A stretch of DNA of 64,000 bases from Hydractinia symbiolongicarpus. Taxonomy: Eukaryota; Cnidaria; Hydrozoa; Anthoathecata; Hydractiniidae. Shown here in pieces: positions 1 to 10,994 of the stretch. The position numbers and the translations under genes were made by a program. The DNA is taken from contig NC_079878.1 of NCBI RefSeq assembly GCF_029227915.1, forward strand, positions 18,478,001-18,542,000, given 5' to 3'. The stretch's first letter is position 1. Each line of letters begins with the position of its first letter. The notes beneath the pieces are model-generated. The model was not told the DNA's origin, did not search any database, and saw nothing but the letters and a program-made list of their open reading frames with translations.

Positions 1-87
1 GAACCATCCTTTGACATTAGACAATTTTTTGTCAACAGGCCCCGTGAGGAAGTTGGTCACAGTGATAACGGGAATGAGAATACATGA
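1..87 (+). pseudogene. Tail of a HIRAN-domain protein (fragment)
   Basis: The first 28 codons read in frame to a TGA at 85-87 and match the C-terminus of the HIRAN protein at 14841-15068 (minus) almost residue for residue. The tail contains SFDIRQFF, which resembles a PCNA-interacting PIP box (hydrophobic residue followed by a paired aromatic). The upstream part lies outside the window. The mirrored copy is at 10808-10994. It is a broken piece of the HIRAN gene carried by DDE transposons in this genome. Confidence 0.7.
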
Positions 88-1413
88 TCTGTTAGAGTAA
101 TAGACCAATTTTCATTTCTTGTCTTGTCCTAATTATATCTCATCCCCATGTTATATAATGTTTTTATTCAAGACTTTCAAAACTTTGATCGCGTTCATTG
201 GCTAAAATGGCATTTTTACGAAGTGGCATTATTTTAATATGGAAGTTTATTTCCTGGAGATCTCTTTCAAAAAAACTATCTGTGAAGTGCGACAAACATA
301 CATAAAAACTTTGATCGCTTGGTAGATCACCTGCACGACTTGTTTTGTTTAGCCATTTTTGTCTGAGTTCTTTCTTTTTTACAGACGGGATTCTGTGAAA
401 ACTGACTTCTTTGCACTTCTCAGATCGATTGGTACATCGAAACGCAGAGCAACTAACTATTTTTTAAAGATTTAAACGTAAATTACATACAAAACGCGAT
501 TTTAATGTAAGCTATAGGTCTTAACATGAACATTCTCTGCGCTCGCTTTCTGCACGATGTGATGTGTCATTATTTATAATCGGGTCCAGTCCTAAATGAA
601 ATCGCGCCTCTCTGTTTTTTTATGAGAAAAAAATTGAATATGCGAATGCTAGTACAACAATTTTAAATAAGGAAAACAAGTGAAGTAAGTTTTTTTTGAT
701 TTCTTATGCTTTTCTGAGTGCGTATAAAATAAAAAATATAAAAGTGATTTTTACTGGAGTTCCCCTTTAAGTTTTTATTCAGCATAGCGTATAAAAGGTG
801 TATATTTAATACCCTGGAACTCACAAATGTTGTTTTGTCGTGGCTATGCTGCTAAAAAGTATAAAACCCATTTTTAAATGTATACTTGGCATTTTCTATA
901 TAGAAATGCGAGATCAGCGATCAAAAAGCAAGCACCGTTTTTTATTAAACTAGTCACGGTTAGGGTTTCGCGAAACTTTAAACGTATTTTAAAATCATAA
1001 ACTTTTTAATCAACATGTGAGGCGAAGTTAACATTATTTGAGAACTATAGCCAATTTTCTATGAAAAATGAAATCACTGAAAGCCTATAAAGCTAAGAAA
1101 AACAAATAATTTGCCTAACGCGTTCGGTATGGAAGACGTAAAATACGAAACCTGAAATTATATATAGCTAAATTTGCCACAAAATTGACTGAAAATTGTT
1201 CTTTGCGAACCAATATTTCTGTGTTTATATTTCTTTCATTGTCTCTCACTAGCTGTAGCAACATTTCGTAAACTATCTACATGCACATTGGAATATCCAA
1301 CAAAAAATCCAACTTACGATGTAAAAATTTAATATAAAAATGTTAAAAAAAAGAAAAAAATAATCAGCACAATCTACAACGTTTCGGTTGTCATACACCA
1401 AATTTAAAGTATC
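88..1413. other. No gene seen (left arm)
   Basis: AT-rich sequence with no ORF I can support. It is mirrored at about 9481-10807 in the right arm with only scattered mismatches. Confidence 0.6.
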
Positions 1414-2123
1414 ACAATTTTTTTACAAATTATATAATAGATATGCTAATAAAAGAGATATAATGGTGCTGAGGTGATGTTATTAAACTCGGACTCATTA
1501 GATAAATAAGGTTTCCTTATTCTCCACTGCGAAACGGCTATTCCCATGAGCCAAAACCTAGAAATTTTTTAATTGATGGTATGTGATTACAATGCTTCAG
1601 GTGATTTTTATTGCCAAATGGTGTGTTAATGTCGATGGCTTACCTGTTAAAAAAGTCACACCAGTGTGCTCGCCTACTCAAATCTTTAACGTTTCTCCAA
1701 TATAGGGGGCGTTGCAGCCACCGCACTTAAAATTATAAATAATACTAGATAATAGATCTTTAGATATCTGGTCTTTAAAACCGAGAAGATTTGCGAGTGT
1801 GTGTCCTGAAAATATCAGTGATTTCACAGCATTAATGTTTCACGTATTAGTTTTTGAAGTTTAATCCTAGTTCGGAATGATAAAATGCCTAAATAGAAAC
1901 ATATTTTTTAAGTGTCCGTAACGTTTTTATTATGGTGGAAAACATCAAAAAATCTCTTGATGACTTTATCTAAAAAATTAGGCAGATAACTATTTCTCAA
2001 GAAAATTTCTTTAAGTTTTATGACGTTATATTGCAAAATAATGTAAAAAAAGGGAAACCAATTTTGTTTGCTACAACGACTATAAAGCTTCACTAAGATT
2101 ACGTTCCTCTTTAATGCAGCCAC
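1414..2123 (-). pseudogene. Penelope-like element, GIY-YIG endonuclease fragment (left copy)
   Basis: Mirror copy of 8771-9480. Read on the minus strand it has a ~70-codon ORF (1908-2123), then after stops and frameshifts the endonuclease signature CGGCNAPYIGET and the downstream SRFAVENKETLFI block. This order is typical of the C-terminal GIY-YIG module of Penelope-like retroelements and some related reverse transcriptases. No reverse-transcriptase motifs are visible upstream, so this is a 3' remnant. Confidence 0.6.
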
Positions 2124-2511
2124 CCAAAGTCGCTTTGCTTTCAGGTCTACGCGATGCTTACCTACATCTTAGTCCTGGATCGTTCTATCGTACAGTTTGC
2201 GTTTTACACCAGAAAAGAACTGGTGTAAATAGTAAACCCGGCACCGACACAAAAGATTAATTATATTTTGAAGAACGAAAGAGCGGCGATTTGTATTTTT
2301 AGACAGAAGCAAGACCATCGAACCCAGGCGTGGGCGCGGAAAGGGGTACTCTTAAACCAGTTTTATACGCCGAGGGCGTGCGCACGGGTGTAGTCCTGAT
2401 TTGTTCAGACTTTGGGCGTAAAATCTAGAAGAAACAGGCTTCAGTGATACACCTTGATTTTTTGAGACAAATTTAATGGAGTATTTACACCAGTACAGAA
2501 TAGCTAAATCC

Positions 2512-2742
2512 GACCTTGCACGTAAAAAAACTTTAATCCGCCCCTGCACGTAGAAAAACTTTAATTCGCCCCTGCACGTAAAAAAACTTTAATCCGCCTC
2601 TGCACGTAAAAAAAACTTTAATTCGCGCCTGTACGTAAAAGAACTTTAATCCGCCTCCGCCCGTAAAAAAAACTTTAATTCGCGCCTGTACGTAAAAAAA
2701 CTTTAATCCCCCCCTGCACGTAAAACAACTTTAATTCGCCTA
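2512..2742 (+). repeat. Tandem array of ~30-bp units (left copy)
   Basis: About eight units share the core GCACGTAAAAAAACTTTAAT. The linkers alternate between a CCGCC type and a TTCGC type, so the array may have a ~61-bp higher-order period. Mirror copy at about 8152-8382. Confidence 0.85.
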
Positions 2743-2972
2743 ATATGCAGGAAAGAAACGTTCAAATTTTTCTGAATGTACGTCTAAAAAAGAATTGCGA
2801 CAGATAAATATTTTATTTGATGTAGTTCAATTGCCCTTAGCTTTTCTTAATTTCGCAGGATTTATTACACAGGAAAAACTTAGACACGTGCTCTGTCCTA
2901 TTGTTGAACTTATCTGTTTGCTTCCTCAGCAAAATTTTTTTTTTCATTTGACTCAGTTTGATTTTATTATAG

Positions 2973-3185
2973 GCTACCAAGTACAAGGCAGCTGTGATAC
3001 CATTAGCTGGTGCAGTGGTTGGCGGTCTTGTTGGCGGACCTATCGGTTTGTTAGCAGGTTTTAAATTAGCTGGTGCAGCTGCAGCGGTAGGAGGAGGCAT
3101 AGCGGGTTATCAAGGTGGTAAGTACTTAAAGAAAAAACATGATCACAAAGTTGAAACAGAACTGGAAAACTTAAGTACGCCTTGA
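2973..3185 (+). CDS. Syntaxin-17-like terminal exon (left copy)
   Basis: A splice acceptor (TTTTATTATAG ending at 2972) opens a 70-codon exon ending in TGA at 3183-3185. The peptide is a Gly/Ala-rich double hydrophobic hairpin with VGGPIGLLAGFK and a short charged tail. That architecture and wording match the C-terminal glycine-zipper hairpin of syntaxin 17, the autophagosomal SNARE whose hairpin inserts into autophagosome membranes. No SNARE-motif exon is visible upstream, so this is an isolated last exon, either host gene sequence caught in the palindrome or a captured duplicate. An AATAAA lies about 210 bp downstream. The assignment rests on recall of the family, not on a search. Confidence 0.65.
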   Translation, partial: ATKYKAAVIPLAGAVVGGLVGGPIGLLAGFKLAGAAAAVGGGIAGYQGGKYLKKKHDHKVETELENLSTP

Positions 3186-3441
3186 TAAAAAAAATGTTGG
3201 CTGATAAAACACCGTGATCAATGATTGCGTCGAGTTAATTAGTTGAAGTTGGTTTAGAATATTTATATATTGGGGAAGATATCACGCTACGGACAAATAA
3301 TTTGTATATTTGTATATAATTTTAATAATGTATACATTAATGAAAGTATGTTTAGGCAATATGTATACAGCTGAATTGGAAAAAGTAAATATATAATAAA
3401 AGAGTTGGTTTAAAAATGCTATCAGTAAACTATATAGCACC

Positions 3442-4726
3442 GTGTCGGCACCAGTGACAGCAACTCGCGACGCTCTTGCCGATGGACTACAGAGTGTGCG
3501 GATTACCGTTGCCTTCTACTACAGCAAGGCAAGGGAACAAATTTCGGGAGTGACAACGCTTCACGACGAGATTGAACAGGAGGCAAGGGAGGACTACGCG
3601 GAGGATATTAAATATCAAGGCCCCGGGGACGATATCCATATGTTGGAGGATGGAAATCGGGTCAAAACATGGAGGTTCAATAAAGCTAAAAATCACCCCC
3701 TGAGGGACGCGATTGTGCAAAAAATTACGACACATATAGAAGTGCGCGTTAAGGTTGTGTATAGCTTCCGCTGTGATATCTACAAGGGTTGGGGGCGATG
3801 TACAAATCAAGGTGATAAGCACGTGTGAACCTCTGCTGGGATGCGGCTCTCTCCCGGTTTGGTTGTGAAACAAGAGGTGCATTTACGCCATGGATGGTAA
3901 AGATGCCAGAGCGGACAACCTATGCTTCTGGAGATGTCTTACGGTAAGGGAGAGGGCAGATGTTAGACGGGGAAAGGAACGTCTAACAAAAACAGCTCTC
4001 ACCTTATCTCGAGAGTACTACAGGGTACCCCCAGCTTAAGCGTAAGGACGTGAGACCTACGAGGCTGGTGGATTTGGAGGGGGCTGCCAATCACTTCAAG
4101 GTCAACATTAGGTTATTTGAGCCCAAGACAAACTCTGATAAAGCACCATGGCGACTCGTCTATGGTCAAAAGCAACATAAAAAAGGTTTGGATGGCCTCA
4201 ATCTTGATATGCTGGACTGTTTTTACATCAAGAATTTAGATGTGCTGACCCAACACTGGCAATGCGAGGTATGCGGCCAAGTTTTTAATGAGGTTTAGAA
4301 TCTCACACGGCATAAGACCAATGAATGCGAGGACGTCAAGACGACTATCATTTGCAAAGGGGGGAATGTCAAACGTATGCCTGGCAGGGCGGAGAAGGTG
4401 TTTTACGATGAAGGTTTTAGTTATGAGGCCTCAAAATGGATAGAATATATGGCAGGGCAAACAGGTGGTGTGGTCATGGTGGTGAACGTGTTATCCGTGA
4501 GGGTAAAAAAGAATGGAAAGTTGATGCCCATGAGCCTGTCACAAAGACCGTTTATGACTACAACGGTTGTAAGTGGCACGGATGTCCCTGCATATCCGAC
4601 AGAACCAAAGTGGACAAGGCTCATTACGCCGCAACCCAGTCCAAGGAAAGGATGATAGAGGAACAGGGGTGCAACTTCGTCACGGTCTGGGAATGTGAGA
4701 AACCACCAAAAATCAAGAGGTACTTT
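3442..4726 (+). pseudogene. Family-B DNA polymerase, N-terminal half (left-arm duplicate)
   Basis: Duplicate of the gene start on the minus strand at 7452-6309. In order: an unrecognised ~128-aa N-terminal segment (3442-3828); a segment at 4050-4298 ending in a C2H2-like finger (CEVCGQVF followed by a His/Cys pair); then an endonuclease-like block with TVYDYNGCKWHGCPC and FVTVWECEKPPK, the restriction-endonuclease-like insertion found in some mobile-element DNA_pol_B_2 proteins. The reading frame changes between 3828 and 4050 and again around 4430-4440, and a TAG falls at about 4296. The copy stops at the palindrome junction, so it has no exonuclease or palm. It retains about 141 bp that the right arm lacks. 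Confidence 0.7.
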
Positions 4727-7452
4727 CTTCCGGGAACCATTCAAAGGGCCTACCTCTGGCATGCTTGAGAAACTGGTAAAAGGCAGTCACTTTCAGCCCA
4801 TGGTCAAGGTACCATTTGAACACAGGGGTATACATAGTATTTTTTCAGCCTTTAGCATCCCCAAAAGCTTACGCGTAGCCGGAAAACGCTTGCAGCCTGT
4901 ATTTTTTAAGTATTCGTGCATGTGCTCGGTGATTTGCTCGTCGGGTATCTCCTTGACGACAAACAGGGGAGCCATTTCATGAAATTTGTCACGCAGATAC
5001 TCGGGTACCTCGATATCAACCTGGGCAAACGCAAACAACGATCCATCCATCACACCCTGCGCCAGAAGCTCGAGGTTATGTACCGATGTAGGTGTGGCCA
5101 CCTTGATCAGTTGTTCCTTTCCACAAGGAAAGTCTTGCATCAGGGTACTCGGGTAGAGCATATTTGCGTCGTACCCTAGAATGGTCCTACACTTGCGGGG
5201 TTCGCTGTACATGTGAGATCTGATACCCGTCACGTCTCTTTCGTAGTATCTACAGAATAAAATCGCAGGACCACCCACCATCCCTGTCCGCAAAACGTCG
5301 TGGGCTTCATTCTTCTTACATTTTTCACATGCTCTCCGTACCTCCCTGCAGGCCTTACAAGTCTTGCTATAACAAGAGCCCTTACACCTATGTCTGCATG
5401 GGTCTCCTGGGGCGTATAGCTCTAACTTTGAGTTCAACCGTAGAGACAACACGTACAGCATTGATACACCAGGGATACTTACCGCATCCTTCAAAATATC
5501 TATCTCGTCATCGTAATACTGCAACCTCGTCTTGTCCACGGCTTCAATGAACGGTTCCACATCGGCTAGGTTGTACTCACGCAACCAGTCCATCATGGTG
5601 ACGCAGCCTCGCATGCAAAACTCGACGCGGAATGTCTTGTACTCTTCGCGAGATAGTGTGTTCTTTCCACTTAGACGGCTATAAAAGTCCTCGTGGTCCT
5701 AAGGTCCGGCATGGTTCAACTTCTCGTGGCTCGTCAACCATTCATACGGAAACACAAGCTTTTCGAGCTTACATTCCAGCGACCTGCACCAACCGTCATA
5801 GCTTAGACCAGGAGCAAGGAAATTTTTTATATCTAGAATTTAAACCTCGGGGTAGTGAGGAACATGTAGTCATTATCTTTTTTCGCCACCTTGATCTTAT
5901 TGTCTTGCGCGATCTCTTCGACAAAATACCGCTTGATCAGGTTGATGTCGTACTTGCCGGAATTAAACCTTATTACAGCTACTTGATTTACGCACCCATC
6001 TCACAACTCCTGGTTCTTTTTGGAGAGCATGTCAAAGTCGTCAGGCTTCGGGTACATTCTCTTGACCTCTTTCACAAAGAGTGCATGCCTCATTTCCAGC
6101 TCCTCCAAAAAAATTTTTTAACCCAAATCTTGGGGTCCTCGTGCTTCATGAACGTCGGGCGACTATTCAAACTATCGGCAATACCAACACCTATTGGAAC
6201 ATGTCTCGAAAAGAATGTTAGATCGGAGGTTTGCTGGTAATATAAAGGTGATAGGAGGGCTTCGAAATCAAATACAATATAGTGGGTGTAGGGGTTGAAT
6301 TTCTTCTAAAAGTACCTCTTGATTTTGGGTGGTTTCTCACATTCCCAGACCGTGACGAAGTTGCACCCCTGTTCCTCTATCATCCTTTCCTTGGACTGGG
6401 TTGCGGCGTAATGAGCCTTGTCCACTTTGGTTCTGTCGGATATGCAGGGACATCCGTGCCACTTACAACCGTTGTAGTCATAAACGGTCTTTGTGACAGG
6501 CTCATGGCCATCAACTTTCCATTCTTTTTTACCCTCACGGATAACACGTTCACCACCATGACAACACCACCTGTTTGCCCTGCCATATATTCTATCCATT
6601 TTGAGGCCTCATAACTAAAACCTTCATCGTAAAACACCTTCTCCGCCCTGCCAGGCATACGTTTGACATTCCCCCCTTTGCAAATGATAGTCGTCTTGAC
6701 GTCCTCGCATTCATTGGTCTTATGCCGTGTGAGATTCTAAACCTCATTAAAAACTTGGCCGCATACCTCGCATTGCCAGTGTTGGGTCAGCACATCTAAA
6801 TCATTGATGTAAAAACAGGCCAGCATACTAAGATTGAGGCCATCCAAACCTTTTTTATGTTGCTTTTGGCCATAGACAACTCGCCATGGTGCTTTATCAG
6901 AGTTTGTCTTGACGTTCCTTTCCCCGTCTAACATCTGCCCTCTCCCTTACCGTAAGACATCTCCAGAAGCATAGGTTGTCCGCTCTGGCATCTTTACCAT
7001 CCATGGCGTAAATGCACCTCTTGTTTCACAACCAAACCGGGAGAGAGCCGCATCCCAGCAGAGGTTCACACGTGCTTATCACCTTGATTTGTACATCGCC
7101 CCCAACCCTTGTAGATATCACAGCGGAAGCTATACACAACCTTAACGCGCACTTCTATATGTGTCGTAATTTTTTGCACAATCGCGTCCCTCAGGGGGTG
7201 ATTTTTAGCTTTATTGAACCTCCATGTTTTGACCCGATTTCCATCCTCCAACATATGGATATCGTCCCCGGGGCCTTGATATTTAATATCCTCCGCGTAG
7301 TCCTCCCTTGCCTCCTGTTCAATCTCGTCGTGAAGCGTTGTCACTCCCGAAATTTGTTCCCTTGCCTTGCTGTAGTAGAAGGCAACGGTAATCCGCACAC
7401 TCTGTAGTCCATCGGCAAGAGCGTCGCGAGTTGCTGTCACTGGTGCCGACAC
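4727..7452 (-). pseudogene. Family-B DNA polymerase with endonuclease-like insertion, 3'-truncated
   Basis: Reading leftwards from the right arm into the unique spacer gives one continuous gene. The right arm holds the N-terminal region, C2H2-like finger and endonuclease-like block. It continues through the junction near 6309 into exonuclease motif I (IVFDFEALL), then a YNLADVEPF exo-III-like motif and palm motif A (GYDANMLYPS) within 4793-5614. It ends near 4727, just after FEWFPEE, before any motif B or C. The coordinates 5632-6280 need several frame changes. This type occurs in protein-primed self-replicating mobile elements and related viruses; it differs from the polymerase at 38330-41892. 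It cannot be active because the C-terminal palm is missing. Confidence 0.75.
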
Positions 7453-7708
7453 GGTGCTATATAGTTTACTGATAGCATTTTTAAACCAACTCTTTTATTA
7501 TATATTTACTTTTTCCAATTCAGCTGTATACATATTGCCTAAACATACTTTCATTAATGTATACATTATTAAAATTATATACAAATATACAAATTATTTG
7601 TCCGTAGCGTGATATCTTCCCCAATATATAAATATTCTAAACCAACTTCAACTAATTAACTCGACGCAATCATTGATCACGGTGTTTTATCAGCCAACAT
7701 TTTTTTTA

Positions 7709-7921
7709 TCAAGGCGTACTTAAGTTTTCCAGTTCTGTTTCAACTTTGTGATCATGTTTTTTCTTTAAGTACTTACCACCTTGATAACCCGCTATGCCTC
7801 CTCCTACCGCTGCAGCTGCACCAGCTAATTTAAAACCTGCTAACAAACCGATAGGTCCGCCAACAAGACCGCCAACCACTGCACCAGCTAATGGTATCAC
7901 AGCTGCCTTGTACTTGGTAGC
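7709..7921 (-). CDS. Syntaxin-17-like terminal exon (right copy)
   Basis: Exact mirror of 2973-3185: splice acceptor, 70 codons, Gly/Ala-rich hydrophobic hairpin (VGGPIGLLAGFK), stop. It lies between the tandem array and the polymerase start, as in the other arm. The two copies appear identical, which fits a recent duplication of the whole arm rather than separate exon captures. Confidence 0.65.
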   Translation of the reverse strand, partial: ATKYKAAVIPLAGAVVGGLVGGPIGLLAGFKLAGAAAAVGGGIAGYQGGKYLKKKHDHKVETELENLSTP

Positions 7922-8151
7922 CTATAATAAAATCAAACTGAGTCAAATGAAAAAAAAAATTTTGCTGAGGAAGCAAACAGATAAGTTCAACAATAGGACA
8001 GAGCACGTGTCTAAGTTTTTCCTGTGTAATAAATCCTGCGAAATTAAGAAAAGCTAAGGGCAATTGAACTACATCAAATAAAATATTTATCTGTCGCAAT
8101 TCTTTTTTAGACGTACATTCAGAAAAATTTGAACGTTTCTTTCCTGCATAT

Positions 8152-8382
8152 TAGGCGAATTAAAGTTGTTTTACGTGCAGGGGGGGATTAAAGTTTTTTT
8201 ACGTACAGGCGCGAATTAAAGTTTTTTTTACGGGCGGAGGCGGATTAAAGTTCTTTTACGTACAGGCGCGAATTAAAGTTTTTTTTACGTGCAGAGGCGG
8301 ATTAAAGTTTTTTTACGTGCAGGGGCGAATTAAAGTTTTTCTACGTGCAGGGGCGGATTAAAGTTTTTTTACGTGCAAGGTC
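8152..8382 (-). repeat. Tandem array of ~30-bp units (right copy)
   Basis: Mirror of 2512-2742, with the same number and order of unit variants. Confidence 0.85.
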
Positions 8383-8770
8383 GGATTTAGCTATTCTGTA
8401 CTGGTGTAAATACTCCATTAAATTTGTCTCAAAAAATCAAGGTGTATCACTGAAGCCTGTTTCTTCTAGATTTTACGCCCAAAGTCTGAACAAATCAGGA
8501 CTACACCCGTGCGCACGCCCTCGGCGTATAAAACTGGTTTAAGAGTACCCCTTTCCGCGCCCACGCCTGGGTTCGATGGTCTTGCTTCTGTCTAAAAATA
8601 CAAATCGCCGCTCTTTCGTTCTTCAAAATATAATTAATCTTTTGTGTCGGTGCCGGGTTTACTATTTACACCAGTTCTTTTCTGGTGTAAAACGCAAACT
8701 GTACGATAGAACGATCCAGGACTAAGATGTAGGTAAGCATCGCGTAGACCTGAAAGCAAAGCGACTTTGG

Positions 8771-9480
8771 GTGGCTGCATTAAAGAGGAACGTAATCTTA
8801 GTGAAGCTTTATAGTCGTTGTAGCAAACAAAATTGGTTTCCCTTTTTTTACATTATTTTGCAATATAACGTCATAAAACTTAAAGAAATTTTCTTGAGAA
8901 ATAGTTATCTGCCTAATTTTTTAGATAAAGTCATCAAGAGATTTTTTGATGTTTTCCACCATAATAAAAACGTTACGGACACTTAAAAAATATGTTTCTA
9001 TTTAGGCATTTTATCATTCCGAACTAGGATTAAACTTCAAAAACTAATACGTGAAACATTAATGCTGTGAAATCACTGATATTTTCAGGACACACACTCG
9101 CAAATCTTCTCGGTTTTAAAGACCAGATATCTAAAGATCTATTATCTAGTATTATTTATAATTTTAAGTGCGGTGGCTGCAACGCCCCCTATATTGGAGA
9201 AACGTTAAAGATTTGAGTAGGCGAGCACACTGGTGTGACTTTTTTAACAGGTAAGCCATCGACATTAACACACCATTTGGCAATAAAAATCACCTGAAGC
9301 ATTGTAATCACATACCATCAATTAAAAAATTTCTAGGTTTTGGCTCATGGGAATAGCCGTTTCGCAGTGGAGAATAAGGAAACCTTATTTATCTAATGAG
9401 TCCGAGTTTAATAACATCACCTCAGCACCATTATATCTCTTTTATTAGCATATCTATTATATAATTTGTAAAAAAATTGT
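8771..9480 (+). pseudogene. Penelope-like element, GIY-YIG endonuclease fragment (right copy)
   Basis: Plus-strand ORF 8771-8986 is followed, with stops and shifts, by CGGCNAPYIGET near 9165-9200 and HGNSRFAVENKETLFI near 9345-9390. These are the CxxC-YIG and downstream conserved blocks of GIY-YIG endonucleases fused to Penelope-like reverse transcriptases. The reverse transcriptase itself is not seen. A further ORF-free AT-rich stretch (9481-10807) separates it from the HIRAN tail. Confidence 0.6.
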
Positions 9481-10807
9481 GATACTTTAAATTTGGTGTA
9501 TGACAACCGAAACGTTGTAGATTGTGCTGATTATTTTTTTCTTTTTTTTAACATTTTTATATTAAATTTTTACATCGTAAGTTGGATTTTTTGTTGGATA
9601 TTCCAATGTGCATGTAGATAGTTTACGAAATGTTGCTACAGCTAGTGAGAGACAATGAAAGAAATATAAACACAGAAATATTGGTTCGCAAAGAACAATT
9701 TTCAGTCAATTTTGTGGCAAATTTAGCTATATATAATTTCAGGTTTCGTATTTTACGTCTTCCATACCGAACGCGTTAGGCAAATTATTTGTTTTTCTTA
9801 GCTTTATAGGCTTTCAGTGATTTCATTTTTCATAGAAAATTGGCTTTAGTTCTCAAATAATGTTAACTTCGCCTCACATGTTGATTAAAAAGTTTATGAT
9901 TTTAAAATACGTTTAAAGTTTCGCGAAACCCTAACCGTGACTAGTTTAATAAAAAACGGTGCTTGCTTTTTGATCGCTGATCTCGCATTTCTATATAGAA
10001 AATGCCAAGTATACATTTAAAAATGGGTTTTATACTTTTTAGCAGCATAGCCACGACAAAACAACATTTGTGAGTTCCAGGGTATTAAATATACACCTTT
10101 TATACGCTATGCTGAATAAAAACTTAAAGGGGAACTCCAGTAAAAATCACTTTTATATTTTTTATTTTATACGCACTCAGAAAAGCATAAGAAATCAAAA
10201 AAAACTTACTTCACTTGTTTTCCTTATTTAAAATTGTTGTACTAGCATTCGCATATTCAATTTTTTTCTCATAAAAAAACAGAGAGGCGCGATTTCATTT
10301 AGGACTGGACCCGATTATAAATAATGACACATCACATCGTGCAGAAAGCGAGCGCAGAGAATGTTCATGTTAAGACCTATAGCTTACATTAAAATCGCGT
10401 TTTGTATGTAATTTAAGTTTAAATCTTTAAAAAATAGTTAGTTGCTCTGCGTTTCGATGTACCAATCGATCTGAGAAGTGCAAAGAAGTCAGTTTTCACA
10501 GAATCCCGTCTGTAAAAAAGAAAGAACTCAGACAAAAATGGCTAAACAAAACAAGTCGTGCAGGTGATCTACCAAGCGATCAAAGTTTTTATGTATGTTT
10601 GTCGCACTTCACAGATAGCTTTTTTGAAAGAGATCTCCAGGAAATAAACTTCCATTATTAAAATAATGCCACTTCGTAAAAATGCCATTTTAGCCAATGA
10701 ACGCGATCAAAGTTTTGAAAGTCTTGAATAAAAACATTATATAACATGGGGATGAGATATAATTAGGACAAGACAAGAAATGAAAATTGGTCTATTACTC
10801 TAACAGA

Positions 10808-10994
10808 TCATGTATTCTCATTCCCGTTATCACTGTGACCAACTTCCTCACGGGGCCTGTTGACAAAAAATTGTCTAATGTCAAAGGATGGTTCTTCTTC
10901 AACAAGTGTGTTTCTTCGCCCTTTTTCTTGCCTCTTCTTTTTACCCACTGGTGGTACCGGCGGTTCAGGTTCAAAGGCCTTAACCATAAATGAT
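10808..10994 (-). pseudogene. Tail of a HIRAN-domain protein (fragment)
   Basis: Minus-strand codons give a Pro/Lys-rich linker (PPVGKKKRQEKGRR), an acidic patch and SFDIRQFFVNRPR before the stop. The segment 10745-11000 is clearly homologous to 14778-15032. Similarity ends at about 11000, so the HIRAN domain itself is absent. About 87 bp of this fragment lies inside the palindrome; the rest extends beyond what can be compared with the left arm. Confidence 0.75.

Larger units (their letters stand above)
1..4726 (+). repeat. Left arm of a giant inverted repeat
   Basis: The arm is the near-identical reverse complement of 6309-10894. ORFs pair across the centre with a constant coordinate sum (10894 outside about 3975, 11035 inside about 4122). 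The shift comes from a ~141-bp segment present here (about 3980-4122) and missing in the other arm. Homology stops at about 4726, inside the endonuclease-like part of a polymerase gene. The outer end is not seen because the window starts inside the arm. Confidence 0.95.
6309..10894 (-). repeat. Right arm of the giant inverted repeat
   Basis: Reverse complement of 1-4726 with a ~141-bp deletion near 6913 and a few point differences (for example GCCC/GGCC changes in the finger region). It starts at about 6309 inside a polymerase gene that reads continuously through the junction, which marks this arm as the ancestral orientation and the left arm as the duplicated one. Confidence 0.95.

Noticed and set aside
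2795-3064. 89-aa plus ORF and 87-aa minus ORF over the syntaxin-like exon
   Set aside because: They are shadows; the exon in the third frame has the Gly/Ala hairpin, acceptor and stop.
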